From: Comamonas sp009360615
Lineage (GTDB): Bacteria > Pseudomonadota > Gammaproteobacteria > Burkholderiales > Burkholderiaceae_C
DNA length: 64,000 nucleotides
Assembly: GCF_035784015.1 (NCBI RefSeq)
Contig: NZ_JALKOW010000004.1
Reading direction: 5' to 3' (one strand)
The position numbers and the translations under genes are program-made. Under the pieces are notes generated by a model. That model worked only from the letters and a program-made list of their open reading frames with translations. It was not told where the DNA came from and searched no databases. How positions within the stretch are numbered: position 1 is the first letter of the stretch; every line of letters begins with the position of its first letter. Shown here in pieces: positions 8,475 to 16,588 of the stretch.

Positions 8475-9410
8475 ATGAACCCAAGCCCATTTCGTCTCAG
8501 CATTGTGTCGGGCGCGCCGCTGCTGGCGGCGGCCGTGCTGATGCTGGGCGGGTGCTCTCCGTCCCAGGACTCTGCCTCCGTGGTCAGCCGCGCTGCGGCC
8601 CAGGTCAAGCCCCAAAGTCAGGTGGCTGTCGCCCGGGGCAAGATCGACGTCGAAGGCGGTCTGCTCGACCTTTCCTCGGCCGCAGCGGGCGTGGTGCAGC
8701 AGTTGCTGGTCAAGGAAGGCCAGAGCCTGCAGAAAGGTCAGCTCGTGCTGCGTCTTGCAGACGATGCCGCGCGCGCCGATGTGGCCGTGGCGGAGTCCGA
8801 GCTGCAGCTGGCACAGACCAAGCTCAAGACGCGCCAGGATCGCCTGCCCGCGCTCAAGGCCACGCTGACGCGCTGGCAGGCTGCAGCCAAACAGGGAGCG
8901 GCGGATCTGCAGAGCGTGGACGAAGCCGTGCAGGCCCTGCGCGACGCACAGTCCGAAGTGGACATTGCGGCTGCTGAAGTCTCGGTCGCCAAGCGCAAGG
9001 CCGAGCAGCTGCGAGCCCTGCTGCAGCGCCATGAGCTGCGTGCACCCGAGGCAGCCGTCGTGGTGCGGCTGCTGGCCCAGGGCGGCAGCATGCTGCAAAG
9101 CGGCAGTCCGGTGGCCGTGCTGCTGCCCAAGCGCCCCTTGATCGTGCGGGCCGAAGTCAACGAAAGCTACGTGGGGGCCATTCGCGAAGGCATGAAGGCC
9201 CAGGTGGCCGTTGACGCAGACACAAATGCTGCCCGGCAGGAGTTTCCTGCGGCGACCGTGCTGCGCATCAGTCCCGTCTACGGAACGGCCCGGCTGCAGG
9301 ACGACGCGCAGCGCGGCCCGGTAAGAATTGTGGAATGCGTGCTGGCGTTCGACCAGCCGCCCGCCAATGTCAAGGTGGGTCAGAACGTGAGGGTCAGTTT
9401 CCATGAATAA
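8475..9410 (+). CDS. HlyD/DevB-like periplasmic adaptor lipoprotein
   Basis: A membrane-fusion (adaptor) protein of 311 residues. The lipobox LGGC has its cysteine at residue 27, so it is probably inner-membrane anchored. A lipoyl-like half motif (SSAAAGVVQQLLVKEGQSLQKGQ, seen near residues 70-95) is followed by an alpha-helical hairpin of Ala/Gln/Lys heptads and a beta-barrel domain near the C-terminus. It bridges the ABC permease to the NodT channel. Its last 8 bases overlap the start of the phosphatase gene, which physically couples the exporter genes to the enzyme genes that follow. Confidence 0.85.
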   Translation: MNPSPFRLSIVSGAPLLAAAVLMLGGCSPSQDSASVVSRAAAQVKPQSQVAVARGKIDVEGGLLDLSSAAAGVVQQLLVKEGQSLQKGQLVLRLADDAARADVAVAESELQLAQTKLKTRQDRLPALKATLTRWQAAAKQGAADLQSVDEAVQALRDAQSEVDIAAAEVSVAKRKAEQLRALLQRHELRAPEAAVVVRLLAQGGSMLQSGSPVAVLLPKRPLIVRAEVNESYVGAIREGMKAQVAVDADTNAARQEFPAATVLRISPVYGTARLQDDAQRGPVRIVECVLAFDQPPANVKVGQNVRVSFHE

Positions 9411-10116
9411 GCGCATTCAGATTTTCCCGTCGCCTGCAGGTGCAGCTTCGACTGGCTGGATGGTGCAAAGCGATTTCGACGGCACCATCAGCCTGCTGGA
9501 CGTGACCGATACCTTGCTCAACCGCTTTGGCAAGCCGGGCTGGCAGGCACTGGAAGACGCCTGGGAGCGTGGCGAGATCGGCTCGCGCGAATGCATGAAG
9601 GGGCAGGTGGCCTTGCTGGACATGAGCGAGGACGAGCTGCACAGCCATCTGGAAGGCATAGCGATCGACGAGCATTTTGTCGGCTTCGTGGCCGAGGCCA
9701 GGCTGCATGGCATCAAGGTGCAGGTCGTCAGCGACGGCATCGACCATGCGATTCGCCATGTGCTCGCACGCCATGGCCTCGGAGACCTGGAAGTCATCGC
9801 CAATCACCTGGTGAAGACCGGCGAGCGCAGCTGGCGACTGGATTCGCCATGGGCCAGCAATCGCTGCTCTAGGGCCAGCGGCAACTGCAAGTGCGAACGT
9901 CTTGCCGAACAGCAGGCCGTGCACGGCCGGGTGCTCTATATCGGCGACAGCACGTCGGATTTCTGCGTTTCCGGCAAGGCGGACTTCGTGCTCGCCAAGT
10001 ACAAGCTCATCGACTATTGCGAGAGCCAGGGCATTGCCCATGCGCGCTTCGAGAATTTTGCGCAGGCCACCCAGTTGCTGGAGCAAGTCGTGCTCGGCAT
10101 GGAGCAGACCGCATGA
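9403..10116 (+). CDS. HAD-IB phosphatase, MtnX-like
   Basis: A 237-residue haloacid-dehalogenase phosphatase. Motif I is DFDGT with the nucleophile at D24 and the acid at D26; motif II is S110; motif III is K163 with GDSTSD at 181-186. Three cysteines at 155, 162 and 164, around the motif III lysine, match the Cys pattern of MtnX-type phosphatases as I know them. No other methionine-salvage gene is nearby, so the true substrate is probably a different phosphorylated intermediate, perhaps a phospholipid head group or sugar phosphate made by this locus. It overlaps the adaptor gene by 8 bases and the hydrolase gene by 4. Confidence 0.8.
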   Translation: MNKRIQIFPSPAGAASTGWMVQSDFDGTISLLDVTDTLLNRFGKPGWQALEDAWERGEIGSRECMKGQVALLDMSEDELHSHLEGIAIDEHFVGFVAEARLHGIKVQVVSDGIDHAIRHVLARHGLGDLEVIANHLVKTGERSWRLDSPWASNRCSRASGNCKCERLAEQQAVHGRVLYIGDSTSDFCVSGKADFVLAKYKLIDYCESQGIAHARFENFAQATQLLEQVVLGMEQTA

Positions 10117-11024
10117 ATGCCGCGGATGGATTGGGGCTGCTGCAGCAGCCGGACTTGCAGCAGCTGTGCGTGACGCCACATGAGTTCGTCATGCCCGGCG
10201 AAGGCCGCAATGCCCGCACAGGGGTTCTGCTGATCCATGGCCTGACCGGCACGCCGGCAGAGATGCGCCTACTCGCAAAAGGTCTGAACAAGCAGGGCTT
10301 CACGGTGTACGGGGTGCAGCTGGCAGGCCATTGCGGCAGCATGGAAGACCTGGTGGCTGCGCGCTGGACGGACTGGCTGGCGAGCGTGGAGTCGGGTCTG
10401 CAGCGCTTTTCGCTGCATGTGGACCATGTGGTGGTCGGGGGGCTCTCCATGGGGGCGCTGCTGTCGCTGGCCGTGGCCGAGCGCCATCCCGACAAGGTGG
10501 CCGGCGTCTGCGCCCTGTCCACCACCTTCCGCTATGACGGCTGGAGCATTCCGGCCTATACCAAGCTGGCGTTCCTGTTGCCGCTTTTCCGGCTGCTGGG
10601 CATTGGCCGCAACAGCGTCTTCATGGAGGCACCGCCCTACGGCATCAAGGACGAGGCCTTGCGCGCGCGCGTGGTCGAGCAGATGAACAGTGGCGACAGC
10701 TCAGCCGCAGGACTGCCCGGCAATCCCTGGTGGAGTGTCATCGAGTTGCGTGCCCTGTCTGCGAACGTGCAGGCCGGACTGGCCCAGCTGCGCTCGCCCT
10801 GTCTGGTCATTCATGCCCGGGAAGACGATATTTCCTCGGTCAGCAATGCCCACGATATCCAGCGCGGCGCGGTCAATGCCCATGTCGACCTGGTGCTGCT
10901 GGACAATTGCTATCACATGATCACCATCGACCGCGAGCGCCGCACCGTGATTGCCAAGCTCAATGAATTCATCGCGCGCATCGCCAGCTCGGCGGCGCCT
11001 GTCAGGGGTGCGAATGGGCAGTGA
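10113..11024 (+). CDS. Alpha/beta hydrolase (carboxylesterase / monoacylglycerol-lipase-like)
   Basis: A 303-residue alpha/beta-fold hydrolase. The oxyanion sequence is HGLTGTP (42-48), the nucleophile elbow GLSMG has S112, the acid is probably D238 or D239 (HAREDD), and the histidine is H268 (CYHM). The HGLTGTP signature is that of carboxylesterases such as Est30 and of monoacylglycerol lipases. There is no signal peptide, so it acts in the cytoplasm. The start overlaps the phosphatase stop (ATGA), and the end overlaps the next gene by 11 bases. Within the locus it could trim or deacylate a lipid precursor; that is inference. Confidence 0.82.
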   Translation: MNAADGLGLLQQPDLQQLCVTPHEFVMPGEGRNARTGVLLIHGLTGTPAEMRLLAKGLNKQGFTVYGVQLAGHCGSMEDLVAARWTDWLASVESGLQRFSLHVDHVVVGGLSMGALLSLAVAERHPDKVAGVCALSTTFRYDGWSIPAYTKLAFLLPLFRLLGIGRNSVFMEAPPYGIKDEALRARVVEQMNSGDSSAAGLPGNPWWSVIELRALSANVQAGLAQLRSPCLVIHAREDDISSVSNAHDIQRGAVNAHVDLVLLDNCYHMITIDRERRTVIAKLNEFIARIASSAAPVRGANGQ

Positions 11025-11382
11025 TCTCTCGCCCCTGGTGGTGACGCTTTGGATACTCAATGTGCTGGTGGACAGCGGAGGGCAACTGGCCTTCAAGGCA
11101 GCGGCCAGCGAGCCCGGGCATCGCAATGGCACGGAGCGATGGCGTTTCATGCTGGCCAGGCCCTGGCTGTGGGTGGGCATTGCCTGCTATGTCGCGGAGT
11201 TTCTGGTCTGGCTGGCTTTTCTCTCGCTGGTGCCACTGTCGGACGGCGTGCTGCTGGGCTCCATCAACATCGTCGCCATCATGATTCTGGGTCGGGTGCT
11301 GTTTCGCGAAAAGCTCGCACCGATGCGCGTGGCCGGCATCGTGCTGGTGTCCATCGGCGTGGCCATTGTGGGCTTGCACTGA
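11014..11382 (+). CDS. Small four-helix EamA protein, ArnE/ArnF-like (first of two)
   Basis: A 122-residue protein with about four membrane helices, half the size of ordinary DMT transporters. It resembles ArnE/ArnF, the small subunits that together flip undecaprenyl-phosphate-aminoarabinose in enterics. I start at the ATG at 11014 because AGGGG is 5-10 bases upstream; a GTG two codons earlier is also possible. It overlaps the hydrolase gene by 11 bases and is followed 12 bases later by a second protein of the same size and fold. The pair could form a heterodimeric lipid-carrier flippase. Confidence 0.75.
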   Translation: MGSDLSPLVVTLWILNVLVDSGGQLAFKAAASEPGHRNGTERWRFMLARPWLWVGIACYVAEFLVWLAFLSLVPLSDGVLLGSINIVAIMILGRVLFREKLAPMRVAGIVLVSIGVAIVGLH

Positions 11383-11394
11383 GGGCCGTCGGTT

Positions 11395-11781
11395 ATGAAG
11401 CGTTTTTACCTGATCGGCTTTCTGGTTCTCATGGCCTTCGATACGCTGGCGCAGCTCAGCTTCAAGCAGGCCGGTGATTCTGCTTTGCCGCTGGAGTTCT
11501 CCACCGGCTGGCTGCTGCGCGTATTCAGCCAGCCCTGGATCTACGGTGCCTTCGTGGGCTACATCGGGGCCTTTTTCACCTGGATGAGCCTGCTCAAGCA
11601 CGCTCCCATCGGCCCGGCATTCGCCGCCTCGCATCTGGAGATCATCTCGGTGCTGGCGATCTCATACTGGCTGTTCAACGAGCCGATTGGCTGGCCGCAG
11701 ATCATTGGCTGCCTTTTCATCGTGGCTGGCATCATGTGCCTGGCCGTGAGCGAGAGGCCAGAGACCGAGCAGGCAGCCTGA
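11395..11781 (+). CDS. Small four-helix EamA protein, ArnE/ArnF-like (second of two)
   Basis: A 128-residue protein with about four membrane helices (LIGFLVLMAFDTLAQLSF at the start; CLFIVAGIMCLAV near the end). The first helix carries the DxLAQLSFK motif that parallels DSGGQLAFK of the preceding protein, so the two are distant paralogues. Their tandem placement directly before a DegT aminotransferase repeats the gene content of the arn system (ArnB, ArnE, ArnF). The stop is 1 base before the next start. Confidence 0.75.
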   Translation: MKRFYLIGFLVLMAFDTLAQLSFKQAGDSALPLEFSTGWLLRVFSQPWIYGAFVGYIGAFFTWMSLLKHAPIGPAFAASHLEIISVLAISYWLFNEPIGWPQIIGCLFIVAGIMCLAVSERPETEQAA

Positions 11782-11782
11782 C

Positions 11783-13000
11783 ATGCGCCAGCCCACCGTG
11801 CCGCCAACGGCCGGCCTGCCGCTGCAGCTCGGCGATCTCTGGCCTTCGGGTGCGGGCAGCCTCGCAGGGCGGCTGGCCGAATGGCTGGGCGTGGACGCGG
11901 TGCAGCTCGAATGCTCGGGCACCTCGGCCCTGATGGTGGCGCTGCGCAGCCTGCAGGCCCTTCGGCCGGGACGCAGCGAGGTCATTGCACCGGCCTATAC
12001 CTGTCCGCTGGTGGCATTGGCGATTTCCCAGTGCGGGCTGCAACTGCGCCTGTGCGATCTGCGCGCTGACGTGCTGGACATGGACCCCGTCTGCCTGCAG
12101 CACCTGTGCTCGGAGCGGACGCTGGCCGTGCTGCCAACCCACCTGTGCGGGCGTGTAGCCGATGTGGATGCGGCCCTGTCTTGCGCGCGTGCCGTGGGTG
12201 CCTATGTGATCGAGGATGCCGCGCAGGCGCTGGGGGCGCGCAGCGGCGCAGCGTCCGTGGGACTCAAGGGCGATATCGGCTTTTTCAGTCTGGCCGTCGG
12301 CAAGGGGCTGAGCACTTTCGAAGGCGGCGTGCTGGTGGCGCGCGAACCCTCCATGCGCGCCGCGCTGGCTGCGGCCGGCGCGTCCACGCGGTTCAGCCCC
12401 TGGTGGGAGCTGCGCCGCAGCATCGAGCTGCTGGGCTATGCCCTGCTCTATCGGCCTTCGGGCCTGCGCATGGCCTATGGCAGGCCGCTGCAGGACTCAC
12501 TGGCTCGCGGTGACTGGGTCGAGGCCGCAGGCGATGACTTCGGCGATCTCATTCCCCAGCATCGTCTGGGACGCTGGCGCCAGCGTGTGGGCGCCAGGGC
12601 ATTGCGGCGGCTGGCGGCTTTTCAGCGACAGACGTCCGTGCAGGCCGCCCTGCGCATTGCGCAGTTGCAGGCCAGCGGGCTGGAAGTGGTGCAGGATGCC
12701 GTGCCCCAGGCGCAGGGGGTGTGGCCGGTGATTCTGCTGCGCATGCCGAATCCGCAGGCCCGAGATGCCGTGCTGCGCGCGCACTGGGGCGATGGCTGCG
12801 GTCTGTCTCTGCCGTTTGTCCATGTGCTGCCCGACTACGGGCGCTACGACCATGTCCTGAGCGCTGCACGCGACGACGCGGTCGGGCAGGCACGCAACTG
12901 GGCGCAGCGCCTGCTGGCCATCAGCAACAGCCCCTGGCTGGACGAAGCACGCTTTGCCCAGCTCTCGGCTCAGATCCGGGCGGCGGCTGGCCTGGAATGA
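11783..13000 (+). CDS. DegT/DnrJ/EryC1/StrS-family aminotransferase
   Basis: A PLP enzyme of 405 residues in the sugar-aminotransferase family (ArnB, DesV, VioA). The cofactor-ring aspartate is D145 (VIEDAAQ) and the Schiff-base lysine is K174 in AVGKGLSTFEGG. The N-terminal half shows SGTSAL for phosphate binding and APAYTC. The region after residue 190 is less like typical sugar aminotransferases, so the substrate could be a keto-sugar, a lipid-linked ketone or another carbonyl. It is the last gene of the plus-strand set and converges on the CFA-synthase-like gene across 77 bases. Confidence 0.8.
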   Translation: MRQPTVPPTAGLPLQLGDLWPSGAGSLAGRLAEWLGVDAVQLECSGTSALMVALRSLQALRPGRSEVIAPAYTCPLVALAISQCGLQLRLCDLRADVLDMDPVCLQHLCSERTLAVLPTHLCGRVADVDAALSCARAVGAYVIEDAAQALGARSGAASVGLKGDIGFFSLAVGKGLSTFEGGVLVAREPSMRAALAAAGASTRFSPWWELRRSIELLGYALLYRPSGLRMAYGRPLQDSLARGDWVEAAGDDFGDLIPQHRLGRWRQRVGARALRRLAAFQRQTSVQAALRIAQLQASGLEVVQDAVPQAQGVWPVILLRMPNPQARDAVLRAHWGDGCGLSLPFVHVLPDYGRYDHVLSAARDDAVGQARNWAQRLLAISNSPWLDEARFAQLSAQIRAAAGLE

Positions 13001-13028
13001 TTCCTGCACAAAGTGATAGCGGCTTGCG

Positions 13029-13072
13029 CTTGATTTCAAAGGGTATCTGATCTTTCTTCGGTTGAAATCAAG
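13029..13072. terminator. Inverted repeat between convergent units (probable bidirectional terminator)
   Basis: CTTGATTTCAA (13029-13039) is matched exactly by TTGAAATCAAG (13062-13072) across a 22-base spacer, in the 77-base gap between two converging genes. There is no long T tract. Just to its left is AGCGGCTTGCGC (13018-13029), also present at 34603-34614, so this is probably one copy of a family-specific intergenic repeat that doubles as a terminator. Confidence 0.5.
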
Positions 13073-13077
13073 ACAGC

Positions 13078-14391
13078 TCATGCCGTAGGTGCTTTGATTT
13101 TTGCGGCCCCCGCCATGGCCGGAGCCGTCAGGCCCAGCGCCGCCTCCCGGGTCTTGAGTGCCCCTTCGCGCTGATGCACATAGTCGCGCGTCAGTGGCAC
13201 GGCATCCTGCCTGCGGGCCAGCTGCACCTGGAAGATGGCGATGTCCTGATAGCGGAATGCGGCTTCCGACATGGACAGATAGAACTCCCACATGCGGCAG
13301 AAGCGTTCGTCATACAGGGCTGCGGCTTCGTCACGGCGTGCCATGAAGCGCTCGCGCCACAGGCGCAGGGTCTGGGCATAGTGCAGCCGCAGCACCTCGA
13401 TATCGCAGATGACCAGTCCCGAGCGTTCGATGGCCGGCGTGAATTCCGACATCGAAGGAATATGGCCACCGGGAAAGATGTAGCGCTCTATCCAGGGGTT
13501 GTTGAAGTCGGGCACATCGCTGTTGCCGATGAAGTGCAGCAGCATCACGCCATCCTCGCTGAGCAGCTCATGGCATTTGCGGAAGAAAGCGTCATGAAAT
13601 CGCGTGCCCACATGCTCGAACATGCCGACGGAGACGATGCGCTCGAACGGCCCATGTGCTTCGCGATTGATGTCGCGGTAGTCCTCCAGCCGGTACTCCA
13701 GCCGCTCGCCGTGGATGGACTGGGCAGCCCTGGACTGCGCGCCGGCGAGTTGCTCGGTGGACAGCGTGATGCCGGTGACATGCCCGGCTCCGGCCACTTC
13801 GGCCAGATAGCGCGAGAGGCCACCCCAGCCGCAGCCGATGTCGAGCACGCGCTGGCCCGGCTCGATCAGCAGCTTGGCGGCGATATGTCGCTTCTTGGCC
13901 AGCTGCGCCGTTTCCAGGTCTTCGTCGCCCTGCTCGAAATAGGCACAGGAGTACTGGCGCTCGCTGTCGAGAAACAGCTGATAGAGCCGGTCGTCCAGAT
14001 CGTAGTGATGCGCCACGTTGGCACGCGATTTGCCGCGCAGATTGTTCTGCAGCAAAGGCCTCAGCTTCATGCGCCAGGCATCGAGAATGCGCACCGTGGT
14101 GCTGACGGGCACATGCCGGGCCCCGCGCAGCACCAGCTCCAGCACGTCGTAGACCGTGCCTTGCTCGACCCGCAGGCGCTGCTGCATGAACAGCTCGCCA
14201 AAGTTGAGGTCGGGGTCGCGCAGCAGCGCCAGGACGGCGCGTCTGTCGGTAAAGCGCAGGCACGCCTGGGGCTGGCCGCCGTCGCCGAAGATCAGCTTCC
14301 TGCCGGAGGGGGTGGTGACTTCGAGCCGTCCCGTTGTGACCAGGGGTGCAAATGCCTGTTGCAGCAATTTTTCGGTCAACCGGTCCAGCAT
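13078..14391 (-). CDS. Cyclopropane-fatty-acyl-phospholipid synthase-like methyltransferase
   Basis: A 437-residue SAM-dependent enzyme of the CFA synthase/mycolic-acid methyltransferase family. It has an N-terminal lipid-binding domain (to about 120), a HHYDL motif at 128-132, the SAM site VLDIGCGWGG (182-191), MFEHVG (257-262) and the FPGGHIPS motif (306-313). These are the landmarks of a functional enzyme acting on unsaturated fatty-acyl chains of membrane phospholipids. It is the last of three minus-strand genes, 46 bases after the arginase-fold gene. It may be the ordinary membrane CFA synthase or a dedicated enzyme of this locus; its neighbours favour the second. Confidence 0.85.
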   Translation of the reverse strand: MLDRLTEKLLQQAFAPLVTTGRLEVTTPSGRKLIFGDGGQPQACLRFTDRRAVLALLRDPDLNFGELFMQQRLRVEQGTVYDVLELVLRGARHVPVSTTVRILDAWRMKLRPLLQNNLRGKSRANVAHHYDLDDRLYQLFLDSERQYSCAYFEQGDEDLETAQLAKKRHIAAKLLIEPGQRVLDIGCGWGGLSRYLAEVAGAGHVTGITLSTEQLAGAQSRAAQSIHGERLEYRLEDYRDINREAHGPFERIVSVGMFEHVGTRFHDAFFRKCHELLSEDGVMLLHFIGNSDVPDFNNPWIERYIFPGGHIPSMSEFTPAIERSGLVICDIEVLRLHYAQTLRLWRERFMARRDEAAALYDERFCRMWEFYLSMSEAAFRYQDIAIFQVQLARRQDAVPLTRDYVHQREGALKTREAALGLTAPAMAGAAKIKAPTA

Positions 14392-14437
14392 GTCAGCTCC
14401 TTGAAGCGAAGTGTTGAAAAGGGATCGGTGGAATCGC

Positions 14438-15337
14438 CTAACTCGTGCTGCTGAGCGCTATGTGCTGTATCAGCCGCTGGTTCAATGCATGTTGCCCGGC
14501 CTGCCAGCCGGCCAGCGTTGCGGCGTCGATCTGCGTGTCCTGACCGTCGCCCGCGCTCATCAGTCGTTTCCACCAGGTGCCATAGTGCCATGATGACACG
14601 TCGCCCGTGATGTCACTGCCCGCGATCTGTCCGTGCAGCGCATCGATCAGCTGCACGGCCTGCTCTTCCCGCATCCGGCCCTGGTCCCAGTTGGTGCGAA
14701 CGACTTCGGCGGCGAACACATCCTTGTCTATGCTCAGATACGTGTCCTGGGGCCAGTCCTGCAGATGGCTGGACAGTGCCTGTACCAGCTCCGAGATATC
14801 GGCAAAGCTGCGAAATGCCTTGCCCGCCCCCAGACGCCTGGCCCAGCTGGTGTCCACGCCGCAGCTCCAGTAAGTAAGCTTGCCGGCGCGCAGCGGCCGC
14901 AAGTAGTTTTCCCAGGCGTGGCCCGGACCGATGTCCTGCGAGGTGATGCCTGCCACATGGACCTGCGAGACGGCCGGGTGCATGGCCACGCGCCGCACCC
15001 AGGAGCCGCAATGCACGCCCCAGGGAAAGCGCATATTGTCCGGGTGATTGTCCAGCACCACCACGCGCAGCGGATGTTTCGGGGTGAAGCCGTTCCGGGC
15101 AATGCATCGCTCGATCAGCGGCCAGCTCAGATGGTGAAAATCGCCGCTGCCCATGAGCACGGTGCCGTGCAATGGAGGCAGCTGCGTGTTTAGCGCATGG
15201 CTGAAGCGCCGGAAGCTGCGAAGGCTGCAGCCAAAGCGCACCAGCTCCTGCCACTGGGCCAGCGGCAGGCGTGTTTCCTGAGCCAGCGGTCCTACCGATC
15301 CATCGACATCCAGGACCACAGGGCTTTGTTGCATCAT
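14438..15337 (-). CDS. Arginase/ureohydrolase-fold protein, substrate unknown
   Basis: A 299-residue protein with the metal-ligand pattern of the arginase/agmatinase/histone-deacetylase-like fold: GDFHH (65-69), LDNHPD (95-100, the DxHxD motif) and SIDKD (202-206, the SxDxD motif). Overall similarity to true arginase or agmatinase looks low, and no other arginine-catabolism gene is near. It is translationally coupled to the upstream acyltransferase gene (overlap ATGA) and followed by the CFA-synthase-like gene. A deacylase or amidinohydrolase acting on a lipid or polyamine intermediate is possible. I cannot name the substrate. Confidence 0.7.
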   Translation of the reverse strand: MMQQSPVVLDVDGSVGPLAQETRLPLAQWQELVRFGCSLRSFRRFSHALNTQLPPLHGTVLMGSGDFHHLSWPLIERCIARNGFTPKHPLRVVVLDNHPDNMRFPWGVHCGSWVRRVAMHPAVSQVHVAGITSQDIGPGHAWENYLRPLRAGKLTYWSCGVDTSWARRLGAGKAFRSFADISELVQALSSHLQDWPQDTYLSIDKDVFAAEVVRTNWDQGRMREEQAVQLIDALHGQIAGSDITGDVSSWHYGTWWKRLMSAGDGQDTQIDAATLAGWQAGQHALNQRLIQHIALSSTS

Positions 15338-16404
15338 GGCTTGTCACTCCACTGACGGTCGCTTTCGAACAGGCCGGAGAAGCGGCGCCCCAACGCGCGC
15401 AGCAAGGGGTTGCGGATGAAGACCAGGTGTTGCGTCATGGTGAAGCTGGCGCCGAGCTGGGCCTTGACTTCCGGATCGGTCCAGCCCGCCACATAGTGGG
15501 ACAGGCCCCGCTCCAGTGCGTACTCGAGATTGACCATCCAGCTCACGAAATAGAGGTTGGCCTCGCGCGCTGACGGGTAGGACAGGCCGATGTATTTGTC
15601 GATCAGCTTGCCGTCGTGCTCGAAGCACAGGTTCCAGCCCAGCAGCGCACCGCCGACCCGCTCCCGATACTCGAACACGATGCCGCCGTTGCCCGCATCG
15701 CGCAGCAGGCCGGCCAGGAAGCCGCGCGAGAGCTTGTCGAAATGAATCTCGCTTTGTGCGTACACCGCTTCGAACAAGGCGTAATAGGCGTCGATCCGGC
15801 TCTCGTCGGCAAAGGCTGTACCGGTCGGAATGCGGCGGATGTCCAGTCCGGCGCGGCTTTTGAGCTTGCGCCGCAGGCTGCTGCGGCGGTTTCTGGACAG
15901 GCCGGCCAGATACTCGTCCGTGCTGGCAAAGCCAAGAGGTACGTAGGCCAGTGCCTGGCCCTCCAGTGCCACAAAGCCCTGCTCCGTCAGCGCCTGGGAC
16001 AAATCCCGGGCAAAGTCGTTGTCGCTGGCGCTCAGCAGGGGCGATGCCTGCGGAATATCCTTGACGATGGTGAGCATGGTCCGGCCCGCCACGCCACGCA
16101 GCTGCCGTGCCAGCACGGCGGCATCCACGCCCCTGGGCAGAGGCGCATACTCGCTGACGGTGCTGCCGATGAAGTCCGTTTTCAGCCGGAGTCTGGAACT
16201 GAGCCAGCGCCCGCCCGGCAACGACAGAAGGCGCGTCTTGAGCGCGTCGTCGGCCGTGGTCAGCAGATCGAAGCTTGCCGTGAATGCAGGCACCGGGCCT
16301 TGGTTCAGCAGCGTGAACCCTTGGGGCGGGTGCTGCTGGAATTGCAGCAGCAGTCCATCGGGCTCAAGCTGGTTACGCAGACTTAGCGATGCCATTGCGC
16401 ACAT
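15334..16404 (-). CDS. GNAT / BioF2-like acyltransferase
   Basis: A 356-residue protein resembling the BioF2-like/FemAB-like branch of the GNAT fold (Acetyltransf_6). Supporting blocks are NRRSSLRRKLKSR in the middle, which commonly marks this group, and the C-terminal part with FDKLSRGFLAGLL, a GGALLGWNL strand and YVAGWTDPEVKAQLGAS. It lacks a signal peptide or membrane helix. An alternative start is the ATG at 16395. It is the first gene of the minus-strand trio and overlaps the arginase-fold gene by 4 bases. It probably N-acylates an amine; aminolipid biosynthesis is one reading. Confidence 0.65.
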   Translation of the reverse strand: MCAMASLSLRNQLEPDGLLLQFQQHPPQGFTLLNQGPVPAFTASFDLLTTADDALKTRLLSLPGGRWLSSRLRLKTDFIGSTVSEYAPLPRGVDAAVLARQLRGVAGRTMLTIVKDIPQASPLLSASDNDFARDLSQALTEQGFVALEGQALAYVPLGFASTDEYLAGLSRNRRSSLRRKLKSRAGLDIRRIPTGTAFADESRIDAYYALFEAVYAQSEIHFDKLSRGFLAGLLRDAGNGGIVFEYRERVGGALLGWNLCFEHDGKLIDKYIGLSYPSAREANLYFVSWMVNLEYALERGLSHYVAGWTDPEVKAQLGASFTMTQHLVFIRNPLLRALGRRFSGLFESDRQWSDKP

Positions 16405-16471
16405 TGTTGTATTGAAAATTCCATCATGCCAACGCAGCGGGCGTGACCCGCGTGACAGACGCCAGGCAGGA

Positions 16472-16499
16472 GCCGCCCAGGTGGGGCCGCCCAGGTGGA
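16472..16499. repeat. Two tandem copies of a 14-base unit
   Basis: GCCGCCCAGGTGGG (16472-16485) is followed directly by GCCGCCCAGGTGGA (16486-16499), with a further GCCGC after it. The pair lies in the 184-base gap between the acyltransferase start and the aminotransferase end. No function is evident. Confidence 0.6.
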
Positions 16500-16534
16500 G
16501 CCGCAGGGATGGGAGCGCCTCCGCGCAAGGGCGA

Positions 16535-16583
16535 CGTCCCCCTCCCGCGCTGCCCGGGAGGGCGAAGCGGCAAAGCCGCTTCG
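16535..16583. repeat. Intergenic GC-rich repeat with a 9-bp hairpin
   Basis: On the minus strand this contains GCGCGGGAGGGGGACG (16535-16550), nearly repeated on the plus strand at 33919-33933. It ends in a perfect hairpin, CGAAGCGGC-AAA-GCCGCTTCG (16563-16583), just after the aminotransferase stop. The hairpin may help terminate the minus-strand transcript, but there is no T run. Confidence 0.45.
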
Positions 16584-16588
16584 GGGGA

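Noticed and set aside
9403..10116. Naming the HAD phosphatase mtnX
   Set aside because: Family likeness is good but no methionine-salvage gene is present in the neighbourhood.
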